From contig NZ_JABBHF010000008.1 in assembly GCF_012910715.1 (NCBI RefSeq), positions 124,001 through 188,000 on the forward strand: a DNA stretch of 64,000 nt. The letters are read 5' to 3'. Positions within the stretch are counted from its first letter, which is position 1. Each line of letters opens with the position of its first letter. This DNA comes from Flavivirga algicola. GTDB lineage: Bacteria > Bacteroidota > Bacteroidia > Flavobacteriales > Flavobacteriaceae. The notes under the pieces are model-generated. The model was not told the DNA's origin. It worked only from the letters and a program-made list of their open reading frames with translations, and ran no database searches. Positions 44,369 through 54,507 of the stretch are shown one piece after another. Position numbers and translations under genes: made by a program.

Positions 44369-45115
44369 TTAAAGTTTGTAGGTGATCGTTAATTTTGTGC
44401 CTATATTTGGTTCCGATAAAATTGTAGCATGAGCGTTTACCAGTTTTGCCCTATTCTTCATATTGGTTAAACCCAGGCCAGAATGTTCTTGTTTGTTCAG
44501 ATCAAAGCCTAGTCCGTTGTCTTTTGCCGTTATGAGTAACATATCTTTTTGGTAGTTTAAAATAATGCTTAAATGTGTCGCTTTTGCATGCTTTATTGTG
44601 TTAGAAAAAAATTCTTGCAAAATCCTAAAGAACACAATTTCTGTTTTGCTATCTATTTTCCTTTCTTCACCTTTAATGGTAAGCTGAGATTCTATAAAGT
44701 TAAGTCTGTTAAACCGATTGACTTCACCTGATATAGCTTGTTCTAAAGACATGTTCTTTAAAGCATCTGGGCTTATTAATTTAGATAGATCTCTTAATTC
44801 CTTAAGGCACTTGTTTAAAGTTTCTTTGACGTCATCAACCGATGAGTTGTTTTGCAACTGTATTTTGGCCAAGGTTAATAACTGGCCTATGTTATCATGT
44901 AATTCCCAACTAATATTTCTAAAGGTTTCTTCTCTAATTTCGATTTGGGCTTTAGATATTTCCTGTTCAAAATGTTTCTTTTCAAACTCATTTTTTAAAA
45001 GTAAAGCATTCTTTCTTTTCTGAAAAAGAATAAAAAGAGAAATCATTGTAATTATTAAAATAAATAATACTACGGATGATATGATTAAAAATGATTGTAT
45101 TTCTTTTTCGTCCAT
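44369..45115 (-). CDS. HisKA_3-type sensor histidine kinase with minimal sensing part
   Basis: 248 residues. One N-terminal membrane helix (FLIISSVVLFILIITMISLF), a coiled coil, then FRNISWELHDNIGQLLTLAK with phospho-acceptor His73, and the ATPase domain with FRILQEFFSNTIKHAKAT (N box), LLITAKDNGLGFD (G1) and SGLGLTNMKNRA (G2). There is no periplasmic sensor domain. Its start lies 31 bp inside the upstream six-helix membrane protein gene, which could be the sensing partner, as in other flavobacterial kinases of this kind (inference). Confidence 0.88.
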   Translation of the reverse strand: MDEKEIQSFLIISSVVLFILIITMISLFILFQKRKNALLLKNEFEKKHFEQEISKAQIEIREETFRNISWELHDNIGQLLTLAKIQLQNNSSVDDVKETLNKCLKELRDLSKLISPDALKNMSLEQAISGEVNRFNRLNFIESQLTIKGEERKIDSKTEIVFFRILQEFFSNTIKHAKATHLSIILNYQKDMLLITAKDNGLGFDLNKQEHSGLGLTNMKNRAKLVNAHATILSEPNIGTKLTITYKL

Positions 45116-45732
45116 GTGAAACCTATTATGTAAGTACCATATAATACTAAGTTCAGAAAAAATAAAATAATCTTAAATACGGCATTACCAACCCAAACAT
45201 TAAAATATTTTGATAATAATATAAAAGGTATCATGCCTATATTAAACAAGACTAAAGCTATAGTTATCCAGAAACTTAATTTATATTTTATTTTTAAAGT
45301 ATAGTCCGAGTTAAATAGTTGATGCAGATGAAACCCAGCTAAAATTAGAACAAAAGAAGCACCTACAACAAAACTATATTTATGGAATTCGAGATTTAGG
45401 CCATTTAAACCATACAGAATCATAAATATAATGCTTAAAGCTAACGTTATTTTTTTATAGAATTTTTCTATTAAAATAGTGTGGTACCACCAGTAATAAA
45501 ACAAAAAGCTAACGCCAGTATATCCATAATAAAGCCATGTGTTATCAAGTTTAAAATAGCCAGATAAAGGTCCAAAAATGCTATCTACAAAAAAAGTTAC
45601 CCATAAAAAATGTAAAAAATAATGTTCAGATGAATTTACATACTTCTTATAATGAATTAATGCCACTACGGCAGCTATAAGCTCAAGCGCATTAATTGAA
45701 TATGATAAGAAGTATGAATATGTACTGCCCAT
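45085..45732 (-). CDS. Six-helix membrane protein paired with the kinase
   Basis: 215 residues with six to seven hydrophobic helices, for example LSYSINALELIAAVVALIHY, FLHFLWVTFFVDSIFGPLSG and FSFWITIALVLFNIGMIPFI-like segments. It resembles the 7TM membrane proteins that often precede short HisKA_3 kinases in Bacteroidota. The 31-bp overlap with the kinase gene indicates tight coupling. A role as a membrane-embedded sensor is an inference; no family name is certain. Confidence 0.65.
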   Translation of the reverse strand: MGSTYSYFLSYSINALELIAAVVALIHYKKYVNSSEHYFLHFLWVTFFVDSIFGPLSGYFKLDNTWLYYGYTGVSFLFYYWWYHTILIEKFYKKITLALSIIFMILYGLNGLNLEFHKYSFVVGASFVLILAGFHLHQLFNSDYTLKIKYKLSFWITIALVLFNIGMIPFILLSKYFNVWVGNAVFKIILFFLNLVLYGTYIIGFTWTKKKYNHF

Positions 45733-45748
45733 TTCACGTCATGTTTTA

Positions 45749-46240
45749 TTATAAGTCTTTTGGAGGTCTTCCAGCATGTCCATAATTATAAGCTGGAATT
45801 TCTTGAATGTTATCGTTTATAATAACAGTAGAGTTTATAGGTAAAAAACTTGCTTTAGAACGTATTTTATTTCCAGTAGGTACCAGAAAAACAGTAGAGT
45901 AACCAGGATCTGGATATTTTTCATCTTTCGGATATGCCCCATTATAAATGCGAATACCCAAATTTTCGTAACCCAATGGTTTAGCCTCTTGTTCAATATA
46001 AGCAATATATTTTTTTAATTCCTCTAGGTCAAACCAGAACTCACGGCGATCTTCTTCTTCTAAATTTAAATACTTGTTAATAATAGCTCCTCTAGTCTTT
46101 ATAAATTCATCTTCTAAACTATTGGCATATTTGTAATCAATAGTTTGTTTTGGTGCTTCAATTTTTTCTTTGCATGACTGAAAAAAGAATGTCACGATTG
46201 CTAAGAAAAATACTAACTTTTTAATTGATTTTGTTTTCAT
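45749..46240 (-). CDS. Lipoprotein of unknown function upstream of the kinase operon
   Basis: 163 residues with a lipoprotein signal (LVFFLAIVTFFFQSCKEK) and a soluble domain that includes FWFDLEELKKYIAYIEQEAK, GIRIYNGAYPKDEKYPDPGY and STVFLVPTG, ending PAYNYGHAGRPPKDL. I have no family name for it. It is 16 bp upstream of the membrane-protein gene, so probably the first gene of the two-component operon; it might provide an extracytoplasmic input. Confidence 0.6.
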   Translation of the reverse strand: MKTKSIKKLVFFLAIVTFFFQSCKEKIEAPKQTIDYKYANSLEDEFIKTRGAIINKYLNLEEEDRREFWFDLEELKKYIAYIEQEAKPLGYENLGIRIYNGAYPKDEKYPDPGYSTVFLVPTGNKIRSKASFLPINSTVIINDNIQEIPAYNYGHAGRPPKDL

Positions 46241-46542
46241 CGAGATTTTTAATTATACGGTTAGTTCCAAAAATACATATTAATATTTGAAATTTTTGAT
46301 GCCTCTTAGGTGCAGGATAAAGTATTTGTTTTCTTAAGTGTCTTTTAATCAATTATTTGTGGCGATTTTTTGAATGGTTTTTGGGTATTTGTCTTATTAA
46401 AAAAAGGGGAAAACCCCCTTTATTAAAAAAAATACACCTGTAATTATTTAGAATAATCACCTGGCTGTTTTTCGGGCTTTTCTCTCTTGAGTTTATGTGG
46501 CTTTCAAGATACCTTTGGTACAATATTTTAAACTTAAATATT
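46241..46542. other. Divergent intergenic region with AAAGGGG/CCCCTTT hairpin
   Basis: 302 bp between the minus-strand lipoprotein gene and a plus-strand hypothetical. A hairpin AAAGGGG-AAAAC-CCCCTTT lies at 46403-46421, followed by ATTAAAAAAAATACACC. A similar CCCTTT-TTTT-AAAGGG hairpin stands about 115 bp before the AraC-type gene at 53586-53601. Minus-strand frames here look spurious. Confidence 0.45.
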
Positions 46543-47211
46543 ATGGAAACAATTAGTAGTATATTAACTACTACCAATACTATTGACGGCACTTGGGTTA
46601 ATAATGATAAGGATACAAAAAGTACAACAAAAATCATTATTACTAATCGAGGGAAAAATGTTCAGGTATTAGGAGAAAATGATTCAAAAAGTTGTACATG
46701 GGGGACAAGGTCACTAACTCCAGAAACCAATAGTACAAATATGTATTGGGCTGTTTTCGATACTCGTAATGTAAAGTCTATATTCATATTTACTATTGAT
46801 AACAATAAAATGGAAGTAAGATATGAGCAAGACTATAAGTCACCCTCTAGAGAAACAAAACGATTTGTTGAAAATTTTACCAGGCTTAACCTACATGTAT
46901 GTGAGCCTGCAGTTTTATCGACGCCCATGGAAACTATGGAGCTATTAACGACTAAATTAGGAGATTTACCTGAACACAATTCTAACAGCAAGCCCATTAT
47001 ACTTAGCGAAGATGAAGTGGTCTGTCATGATTTTAACCCTTTACATTATTACTTACCTAGCACCTATCATTTAAGTTATAAAGAAGGCATAAGTTCAAGC
47101 TTTCAAAAATGGCTATTGAACGTATCAACATTTATAAGTACCATTTTTAATAAAGTTCGTAATACTGTTTCTATTCGTAGATTCATATCATTACCAGATG
47201 TGACTACCTGA
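46543..47211 (+). CDS. Hypothetical protein with a GTWxNxDxxT...CxWG beta domain
   Basis: About 222 residues from the ATG at 46543, preferred over an upstream in-frame ATG at 46495. The N-terminal ~100 residues (IDGTWVNNDKDTKSTTKIII, then SKSCTWGTRSL and NMYWAVFDTRNVKSIFIFTI) match a recurring beta-barrel-like unit with the GTWxNxDxxTxxxTK and CxWG marks that I know from assorted secreted or lectin-like bacterial proteins. The C-terminal half has no match I recall. No signal peptide is visible. Followed by a terminator, so probably monocistronic. Confidence 0.6.
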   Translation: METISSILTTTNTIDGTWVNNDKDTKSTTKIIITNRGKNVQVLGENDSKSCTWGTRSLTPETNSTNMYWAVFDTRNVKSIFIFTIDNNKMEVRYEQDYKSPSRETKRFVENFTRLNLHVCEPAVLSTPMETMELLTTKLGDLPEHNSNSKPIILSEDEVVCHDFNPLHYYLPSTYHLSYKEGISSSFQKWLLNVSTFISTIFNKVRNTVSIRRFISLPDVTT

Positions 47212-47677
47212 CACAGTAATGGGCGCTAATTAGAGTAAGCTCCCCAGTACTTGAGGTAAGGTTTGCGAAAGAAACTAAATTGCTTGGCATATTCTATTGT
47301 AGAACGGTTGTAAATTTTTTATGTTAAGTATTATAAGGCCCTGAAAAATATTTCAGGGTCTTTCCTTTTTAACTCATTTATAATTAATGATGTAAAGAAT
47401 TAATAGTCAACCATTCTTGCTTTTTTTTAATTATTTCTCATTGTAATAGTTAAAAAATTACATAATAAGTAGGAAAAAAGTTTCTTTTTTGTTAATTTTG
47501 TAATCTTTTACGTGTAATTACTGCAATGACAACTAGTTACAGTTTTTGTTGACAAAGGGTTAAAATGAGAAATAGAATTCATGTTATTTTATTGAAAGTA
47601 TATTTCTTAATCTTTTAAGTAGAACCATATAAATAACATATACGCTTGATGTTTATATCTATATTAAATAAGTTATT
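47212..47677. other. 466-bp intergenic region
   Basis: Holds the terminator at 47335-47370, a possible -7 element TAATTTTG at 47493-47500 and a T/A-rich stretch. No credible gene was seen. Confidence 0.5.
47335..47370 (+). terminator. Rho-independent terminator
   Basis: AAGGCCCTGAAA and TTTCAGGGTCTT pair around an AATA loop (core CCCTGAAA 47339-47346 with TTTCAGGG 47351-47358), followed by TCCTTTTT. It lies 124 bp after the preceding gene. Confidence 0.75.
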
Positions 47678-47908
47678 ATGAGTTGTATAATAAGCTCTGT
47701 GCCTATAGTCAATAATTCAGAAAGTACACTCTTGAATAGATATATAAATATTGTAAAAAGAAACTCCAATATATTTATTCGTTATATAAAGTCTAAAGAC
47801 AATTTTCGTTTTGTAACCTTCGAAACAATTTACGAAGTTGTAAATACTGGTGCCCACAGTAATATGTTGGAGCAGTTTAATGAAAATTTGCTAAAGAAAC
47901 CTCCGTAG
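47678..47908 (+). CDS. Small hypothetical protein, 76 residues
   Basis: 76 residues (MSCIISSVPIVNNSESTLLN...), no signal peptide, no membrane segment, no motif I recognise. The reading frame is complete and has a start in a normal AT-rich context 178 bp after a possible -7 element at 47493. It is upstream of the large secreted enzyme gene. It could be real or a chance frame. Confidence 0.35.
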   Translation: MSCIISSVPIVNNSESTLLNRYINIVKRNSNIFIRYIKSKDNFRFVTFETIYEVVNTGAHSNMLEQFNENLLKKPP

Positions 47909-48158
47909 ATAATAGAAGGATATACCATTTTTAGCCAATCAGCCCCAGCTCAGCGTTTGCGGTACCAATTTATTTTTATAGTTCATGATGTTTATTTATA
48001 GAAATATAAATCAATGGCTCAAAACAAATACTTTAAAAATAATGACCACTAAACAATTGAGAATTTGATTGGACATGTCACAGGTTATTTATTCCATAGG
48101 ACTAAATAGAACTAATCTGTGCATAAATTTTAGCATAAACTTAACCCTACATTATAAA

Positions 48159-51100
48159 ATGAAAAATAAAATTTTCCCTATTTGTATGTTGGTATTATTA
48201 GCCACATGCATCCAAGCGTTAGCACAACGCCCATTTTTTAACAAAAACAAAGATATTTTAATAGCTCAATTTGATAGTAAACCAGATCCAGATGATATTC
48301 ATGCACAAGCAGCTTTAGGCTGTATGCTAGCACACCCAGATCTTGCAGGCGTAAACTATTTTGCGGTTGCAGGAGCCGTAGGCATTCAAGGCGGACAATT
48401 TATAGACTCAGACGCACTGTTTAACATGGCGTTTGGTAGCAATAATTGGACAGATGCAGATGCTAACTGGTCGGCATCGGTGACTAGAATAAAAAACAAA
48501 GTGATACCAGTTCTACAGAATGGTGGTAAGGTATGGGTTCAAGAAGCTGGTCAGTCCAATATAACAGCAGATTGGATTGCACAAGTATTACAAACTGTTT
48601 CGGCCAATACTGTGAAGAACAATGTGATTGTTGTTCAACATAGTAATTGGAATGAAGACAAAACAGCATCATCAGACCTTAGCTACGTAAAAAATAAAGC
48701 AAAGTATTTTGCCATTGATGACGGAAATGCTCCTTTTGGTGCTAATTGGGGTGATCGTGGACCATGGGAAACACCAGAATACAGATCTAGAGCAAGCACA
48801 TGGATAGCTCAGGCAAAATCTTCAGTAAACCCAAAAGCAAAACAACTTTGGAGAGAAGCAGATAGAGTTATTGATGCTATGTGGCCAAATGGATACCCCC
48901 ACGACTGGTCTCATATTCATTATGATGGTGTTGATTATTCAGATTGTGCCGAAAACTGGTGGATTTTCAATATTGGAGACAAAGCAAATAGTAACCCGAA
49001 ATTTTGGAGCAGATATGTAATAAATACACCAAACACACCTGGTGATAATGTAACAGGCGTAACCATTTCGCCAACAGCTATAACTATAACTGAAAATCAG
49101 ACATCAACCCTTACGGCAACAGTGCTTCCAGCTACAGCTAGTAACAAAAATGTATCTTGGAGTTCAAGTAACGAAGCAGTAGCAACTGTGAACTCTAGTG
49201 GTGTTGTAACTGGTGTTTCTCAAGGAACGGTAACCATTACGGTAACTACACAACAGGGCAGTTTTGAAGCATCTTCTTCTATAACCGTAACGGCTGGAAA
49301 TGGAGATACTCAAACATTTAGTGCCATTAACGATGCTTATTTACAAGGAAACACACGCTTTAATACTGCCGACCTGAGAGTAGAATCTGGTAATAGGGTT
49401 TCTTACCTTATGTTTGATCTTAGTTCTGTTTCAGGTACTATTACTAGTGCCAAACTTAAGTTATCAACAAGTAATGATCCAGGAAATGGCACTATTAATG
49501 TAAATTTGGGTAATGGCAATGGTTGGACAGAAACCACATTATCTAATACAAATAAGCCTGGTTCTGGTACACAATTAGGTACATTAAATTCAACTTATGC
49601 ACTAAATCAATCGTACACATGGACATTGGATCCAGCACAAATTAGAGGAGGAGATAAATTAAGTTTAATTGTAGTAGTTACAGGTGGCAATGATGTGTCC
49701 TTTGCTTCTGATGAAAATACAAATGCTTCTAAAAAGCCAGTATTAACAATTACTACTGCTAGTAACCCTTCGTCAATACAACCTGCTAGTGTAACTGTAA
49801 ACCCTGCTTCTTTTTCGCTTCAAACAGAACAAACAAGAACTTTAACTGCTGTTGTACTTCCTGATAATGCAACAAACAAAAACGTTATTTGGAGTTCAAG
49901 TAATACAGCAGTAGCGACAGTGAGTAGTAATGGAATTGTAACTGCAGTCGCTAGAGGAAATGCAACAATTACTGCAACAACAGTTGAAGGAGGGTTCATA
50001 GAAACTAGTGCAGTTACTGTTGTTGGTTCTACAAATACAGATTGTGATAAGGTTTTTGAAGAAAAAAATGGGATTGTTGCAGTTGAAGCAGAAGATTTTG
50101 TGGGGCAATTAAAAATTAACGAAAGAGAATGGTTCACTATTGGTACAGGAGCAGCAACACCTACGCCAGACCCAGATGGTAACCATACGGGAGCTGCTAG
50201 TGGAGGGAAGTATATTGAGTTATTACCTGATACACGCGTAACACATAGTGATCCATTAATAAATGGTGTAAATTTTTCTAACACCCCAGGTGTAGCAGGC
50301 GTTATAAATTATAAAGTTAAATTTAATTCTCCTGGAAAATATTATGTTTGGGTACGAGCTTATTCTACTGGATCTGAAGATAACGGAGTCCATGTTGGAA
50401 TTGATGGTACATGGCCCGAGTCTGGAAAAAAAATGCAATGGTGCAGTGGTAAAAATGCTTGGACATGGGAAAGTAAGCAACGTACAAATGCTAACCATTG
50501 TGGCGTAGAAAAACAAATTTTCTTAGATGTACCATCTGCGGGGATACATACTATTTCTTTTTCGATGCGAGAGGATGGTTTTGAAATGGATAAGTTTATT
50601 TTATCAAAAGCATATACAAAACCCTCAGGTAAAGGGGCTGCCCCTGTTGCGGTTACCTGTGGCGACAATGTGGAAGAGACAATTACACTTTCTCCAATTC
50701 ATGATGCTTATCTACAAGGTTCTATGAACTTTAACAACACTATTATCAGAGTGGAATCTGGAAAAAGAGTGGGGTATCTTAAGTATGATTTAAGTAATAT
50801 TTCAGGAACAATAACTAAAGCAGAACTGAAAATGACTTGTAACGGTGATTCTGGAAATGGTAATATTAATATAAACTTAGGTACTTCCAATAACTGGACA
50901 GAAACAACATTGTCTAATGCAAACAAACCAGCTTCGGGTGCGCTTTTAGGTAGTCTTAATAGAACATATAGTATTGGAACAAATTATACCTGGCCTCTTG
51001 ACGAAAGTGCATTTAATGGAGGTGGGGATATAAGTTTGGTTGTTGTTTCTACAGGCGGTAATGACGTGGCTTTTGCTTCTAAAGAAAATAACGTTACTGA

Positions 51101-51416
51101 GCCTCAGCTAGTAATCACCTATACTACCCCTAGTATAAGAAAGGTGTCGGTTTCGAACAAGTTTTCATCAAACCAACCAACTGCTGAGCTTTTTCCTAAT
51201 CCAATCTCAAAAGGAACATTTGAAATTAGTTTAAAAGACAGCAATAGTTCATCGAATATAAACATATATGATAGTACAGGACGACTGATTTATAAAACTG
51301 TCACTGATGAAAAACAGCTGACCCTTGACTCAAGCATTTTTGTATCAAGAGGACTTTATTTTGTTAATATTTTAAATGATAATAATAGTCAGACAATTAA
51401 AGCAATTGTTAAATAA
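48159..51416 (+). CDS. T9SS-secreted multidomain protein: nucleoside-hydrolase-like domain with BIG2, CBM96-like and CBM modules
   Basis: 1085 residues from the ATG at 48159, which begins a clean signal peptide ([20 protein letters not shown]); an in-frame upstream ATG adds 30 unlikely residues. Order: N-terminal domain ~25-290 opening [20 protein letters not shown], reminiscent of the DxDxxxDD site of nucleoside-hydrolase folds; BIG2 (~300-390); CBM96/DNRLRE-like (~395-530); BIG2 (~545-625); a malectin/CBM6-like region (~640-820, [36 protein letters not shown]); second CBM96-like; and a type A T9SS sorting domain ([20 protein letters not shown]). Probably acts on algal material together with the GH16 encoded 40 bp downstream; catalytic activity unproven. 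Confidence 0.75.
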   Translation: MKNKIFPICMLVLLATCIQALAQRPFFNKNKDILIAQFDSKPDPDDIHAQAALGCMLAHPDLAGVNYFAVAGAVGIQGGQFIDSDALFNMAFGSNNWTDADANWSASVTRIKNKVIPVLQNGGKVWVQEAGQSNITADWIAQVLQTVSANTVKNNVIVVQHSNWNEDKTASSDLSYVKNKAKYFAIDDGNAPFGANWGDRGPWETPEYRSRASTWIAQAKSSVNPKAKQLWREADRVIDAMWPNGYPHDWSHIHYDGVDYSDCAENWWIFNIGDKANSNPKFWSRYVINTPNTPGDNVTGVTISPTAITITENQTSTLTATVLPATASNKNVSWSSSNEAVATVNSSGVVTGVSQGTVTITVTTQQGSFEASSSITVTAGNGDTQTFSAINDAYLQGNTRFNTADLRVESGNRVSYLMFDLSSVSGTITSAKLKLSTSNDPGNGTINVNLGNGNGWTETTLSNTNKPGSGTQLGTLNSTYALNQSYTWTLDPAQIRGGDKLSLIVVVTGGNDVSFASDENTNASKKPVLTITTASNPSSIQPASVTVNPASFSLQTEQTRTLTAVVLPDNATNKNVIWSSSNTAVATVSSNGIVTAVARGNATITATTVEGGFIETSAVTVVGSTNTDCDKVFEEKNGIVAVEAEDFVGQLKINEREWFTIGTGAATPTPDPDGNHTGAASGGKYIELLPDTRVTHSDPLINGVNFSNTPGVAGVINYKVKFNSPGKYYVWVRAYSTGSEDNGVHVGIDGTWPESGKKMQWCSGKNAWTWESKQRTNANHCGVEKQIFLDVPSAGIHTISFSMREDGFEMDKFILSKAYTKPSGKGAAPVAVTCGDNVEETITLSPIHDAYLQGSMNFNNTIIRVESGKRVGYLKYDLSNISGTITKAELKMTCNGDSGNGNININLGTSNNWTETTLSNANKPASGALLGSLNRTYSIGTNYTWPLDESAFNGGGDISLVVVSTGGNDVAFASKENNVTEPQLVITYTTPSIRKVSVSNKFSSNQPTAELFPNPISKGTFEISLKDSNSSSNINIYDSTGRLIYKTVTDEKQLTLDSSIFVSRGLYFVNILNDNNSQTIKAIVK

Positions 51417-51456
51417 AATCATTTAAGAACTGAAACTTCATAAAGTATATGATCAT

Positions 51457-53385
51457 ATGAAAAGTGTAAAATTTATACTAATACTATATGTATTTTTAAT
51501 TGGAGCCACTGCGCTAGCGGATCCGCCACCTGCGCCTCCTGGGTACAAGTGGCAACTAACTGAGCTGTATTCAGATGAATTCAATGGTAATAGCCTCGAT
51601 CTTAACAAATGGAGAAAAAAGCATCCCTTTTGGAACGGCAGGAAGCCAGCTTGGTTTAATCCTGATGCAGTTTCTGTGAGTGATGGGTATATGAAGATTA
51701 CTAATGGTATTCTTAGTAACCCTTTTAATGGATACGACATCTATGGAGGGGCTGTGACTTCAGTGAATGAAAACACCAAGTTTGCTTATTACGAATGCAG
51801 ATTAAAAGCTTCTTCGACCAGAATGTCAACTACATTTTGGCTAGAAAATAGAAAGGCGCCTTTACCAGGTGGTTGTGGAGGAGACACCTATAGCCAAGAA
51901 TTGGATATTGTAGAAACCATTGGAGATGCTACAAACTTGCCTGTTTTTGCGACTCACCAAAAGTCCAATACGCACTTTAGGTGGAGAAATTGCAACGGTG
52001 GTAATGAGCAATTCTTTTCTAAAGGAACCACCACAGGACCTATAAAGGCTATAAACAGTTCTGGTCAAGAGGTAAATCAGCAGAGTGACGAAGGTTTTCA
52101 TACTTATGGTGCATGGTGGCGTGATTCTAAAGAGGTGACTTTTTATCTTGATGACAAAGAAGGTGAAACGGTTCAATTTAGAACCGATAAAACCTCTACA
52201 CCTTTTAATAGGGGTATGTTTATATGTATGGTGACCGAAACATACGATTGGGAACAGAAGCCTACCAATGCCTCATTAACCGATCCTAACAGAAATACAT
52301 CTTACTACGACTGGGTAAGAGTTTGGACACTAGTGCCAGACGATGGTAGTCCAATTGCAGTGACAGGTATTTCGGTTTCTCCAGGGACAGTTTCATTGGA
52401 TGTAAATCAAACAGAGTCTTTAACAGCTGTAGTATCTCCTTTTAATGCTACAAATAAGGCCGTAGTTTGGAATTCAGACAATACATCTGTGGCTACTGTA
52501 GATGCCAACGGTCTCATAACAGCAATTTCTGCTGGTAACACTACAATAACAGCAATTACTGATGAAGGCAGATTTACCGCTACAAGTATTGTTACAGTAA
52601 ATACATCAAATACAACTCAAACAGTTACGCTTTCACCTATTCATGATGCATATACCCAAAATGGTATAAATAAGAACAATACCCTTATACGTGTTGAGAA
52701 TACAGGTAGAGTGAGAATAGGGTATCTTCAGTATGATTTGGGTGGAATCAATGGTGTTATTTCATCGGCGCAATTGAAAATGACTTGTAATTCTGATGCA
52801 GGAAATGCAGCTTTGGCTATTTCAGTAGCACTAGGTAGCGGTAGTAATTGGGCCGAAGGCAATATATCCAGTGCTAATGCACCTTTACCAATAGGAACAC
52901 TGGGTACTAAACAAGGTCCGTTTAGTCCAGGAACTATTTATACCTGGAACTTAAATGCTGGTTTATTGAACGGTGGTGATAAAGCAAGTATAATCATTAC
53001 CGCTTCTGGTAGTAATGATGATGTCGCTTTTGCTGCTAAAGAGCATAATATCACCGAGCCACAGTTGATGATTACTTACAATTCGGCATCAACAAGCAAA
53101 GGGCTTAAAAAACAATCAGATATTTCTACATTAACGTCTTCTGAATTAAAAGTTTATCCTAATCCAATTGTTGGAAGTAGTTTTGTAGTTGATTTGAGTG
53201 GATATAAAAGTGATGTCCAAATCAGTATTTATGATATACATGGAAGACTTTTATACGAGCATGAATCCAGTCCTGAGAAACTGAGATTAAAATCAGATAT
53301 TTTTCAAACAACAGGGCTTTATGTATTTAAAGTTAAAAGCCTTTCTTTAGGTGATACAAAATCACTACTAATAGCTGTAGAGTAA
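51457..53385 (+). CDS. T9SS-secreted GH16 agarase/porphyranase-type hydrolase
   Basis: 642 residues. Signal peptide (KFILILYVFLIGATALA), then a GH16 domain (~25-290): WQLTELYSDEFNGNSLDLNK, YYECRLKASSTRMSTTFWLE and the catalytic stretch SQELDIVETIG with Glu148, Asp150 and Glu153 (ExDxxE). The aromatic-rich cleft and STTFWLE resemble beta-agarases/porphyranases more than laminarinases; kappa-carrageenase is not excluded. A BIG2 domain (~300-385), a CBM96-like domain (~390-545) and a type A T9SS sorting domain (LKVYPNPIVGSSFVVDLSGY) follow. The BIG2 and CBM96 modules are close to those of the upstream protein. Confidence 0.88.
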   Translation: MKSVKFILILYVFLIGATALADPPPAPPGYKWQLTELYSDEFNGNSLDLNKWRKKHPFWNGRKPAWFNPDAVSVSDGYMKITNGILSNPFNGYDIYGGAVTSVNENTKFAYYECRLKASSTRMSTTFWLENRKAPLPGGCGGDTYSQELDIVETIGDATNLPVFATHQKSNTHFRWRNCNGGNEQFFSKGTTTGPIKAINSSGQEVNQQSDEGFHTYGAWWRDSKEVTFYLDDKEGETVQFRTDKTSTPFNRGMFICMVTETYDWEQKPTNASLTDPNRNTSYYDWVRVWTLVPDDGSPIAVTGISVSPGTVSLDVNQTESLTAVVSPFNATNKAVVWNSDNTSVATVDANGLITAISAGNTTITAITDEGRFTATSIVTVNTSNTTQTVTLSPIHDAYTQNGINKNNTLIRVENTGRVRIGYLQYDLGGINGVISSAQLKMTCNSDAGNAALAISVALGSGSNWAEGNISSANAPLPIGTLGTKQGPFSPGTIYTWNLNAGLLNGGDKASIIITASGSNDDVAFAAKEHNITEPQLMITYNSASTSKGLKKQSDISTLTSSELKVYPNPIVGSSFVVDLSGYKSDVQISIYDIHGRLLYEHESSPEKLRLKSDIFQTTGLYVFKVKSLSLGDTKSLLIAVE

Positions 53386-53715
53386 GCAACTGTTTTATAC
53401 CACCACGTTTAACGTGGTGGTATTTTACAAATGGTTTTTTATGTTTCTTATATCTTTTCTGAAGTCAGGTTACCATTTTTTTACTTTAAAGTTTTTTTAT
53501 TTATAGGTTAAGCAATCTTAATTTCTTATAAATCTATAATTCATTTTTCGGAGCGTTCTACGTGTTTGCAAAATCAGGAAAAACACCCTTTTTTTAAAGG
53601 GCTTTGCCTGAGGGCTTGAAGGTGTACTCTTTTTACATTTGTGGTAGCTCTCCCGCTCACTTTGATTAAAAGAACAAAAGTTAATTACAAATTTAATTTC
53701 TATTAACCTACATCA
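53386..53715. other. 330-bp intergenic region before the AraC-type gene
   Basis: Contains a terminator right after the GH16 gene, and at 53586-53601 a CCCTTT-TTTT-AAAGGG hairpin about 115 bp before the AraC-type start. No gene seen. Confidence 0.55.
53397..53427 (+). terminator. Terminator of the secreted-enzyme genes
   Basis: ATACCACCACGTT (53397-53409), one T, AACGTGGTGGTAT (53411-53423) form a 13-bp perfect stem followed by TTTT. It lies 12 bp after the GH16 stop codon and cleanly separates it from the next unit. Confidence 0.88.
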
Positions 53716-54450
53716 ATGATAGAACCTACTTTAAAAGAGCTGGGCAGTCAAACACTAACGTGCATGCAGCTAAGTTCCAAGCAAGCTGAATTAGATATTT
53801 TACATATTGGAGAAATTTCAAATTGCCTCTATGCTTTTTTTGAGACAGAGGATACAACTTTAAACCCTGCAAACCTCGAGGCTTTTGGTAGCAATTTTGA
53901 TATTGTATTAATAAATAGTGATTGCCAAATGCATAGCAATTGCCCCAGTACAGTTAATGATACCGAGCTTAAAGTAACTTATACAAAAACGCCACCATAT
54001 ATTAATAAGAGCTCAGGTTTTATTGATTCTTCACTTATTCCGATACTTTTAAAGTACCTCTTAAAAATAAAAAGCACCTTCCATGAACTAACTGGTGTTG
54101 ATAGTAAAAATAATATAAACAGCTTCTTAAAGCAGGTGGATACTGTTATTGATGAGCATATAGACGACCACTCACTTAATATGGAGCGCCTGAGTTATTT
54201 GCTTGGTATGAGCAGAAGTACGTTTAGCAAACGGGTAAAAGAGTATACAGGACTTAAGCCAACCGAATATGTTAATGAATATAAGTTAGAAAAAAGCAAG
54301 CATTTTTTAATAATTACAAATTGGCAAGTGAGTAGAATATCAGATGTTTTGGGCTTTTCAACACAGCAATACTATTGTCGTTTATTCAAGAAAAAGGAAG
54401 GCATAAGCCCATCTCAATTTCGAATAAATAATAAAAACTCAATAGTGTAA
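53716..54450 (+). CDS. AraC-family transcriptional regulator
   Basis: 244 residues. The C-terminal ~100 residues are an AraC DNA-binding domain with two HTH motifs: MERLSYLLGMSRSTFSKRVK and VSRISDVLGFSTQQYYCRLF, ending KKKEGISPSQFRINN. The N-terminal ~125 residues (IEPTLKELGSQTLTCMQLSS...) have no recognised sensor domain and no membrane segment. It starts a new transcription unit after a strong terminator and is followed by the S8 peptidase gene after 57 bp, in the same direction, so it may control that operon. Regulation of the upstream enzymes is possible too. Confidence 0.85.
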   Translation: MIEPTLKELGSQTLTCMQLSSKQAELDILHIGEISNCLYAFFETEDTTLNPANLEAFGSNFDIVLINSDCQMHSNCPSTVNDTELKVTYTKTPPYINKSSGFIDSSLIPILLKYLLKIKSTFHELTGVDSKNNINSFLKQVDTVIDEHIDDHSLNMERLSYLLGMSRSTFSKRVKEYTGLKPTEYVNEYKLEKSKHFLIITNWQVSRISDVLGFSTQQYYCRLFKKKEGISPSQFRINNKNSIV

Positions 54451-54507
54451 AACATTAACTCAATAGTTCAAAGGAAAATAGAAAAAGAGAAATAATTTTA
54501 TCCGAAT

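Noticed and set aside
46353-46637. 94-codon minus-strand frame with hydrophobic start
   Set aside because: Overlaps the 5' end of the plus-strand hypothetical and a hairpin; no family or consistent start site.
49820-50284. 154-codon minus-strand frame inside the large secreted protein gene
   Set aside because: Antisense to a repetitive Thr/Val/Ser-rich coding region; composition is the mirror of the BIG2 repeats, and it has no start context.
51457-53385. Laminarinase assignment for the GH16
   Set aside because: The ExDxxE motif is common to several GH16 subfamilies; the sequence around WLENRK and the CBM96/T9SS modules fit agarase/porphyranase types better.
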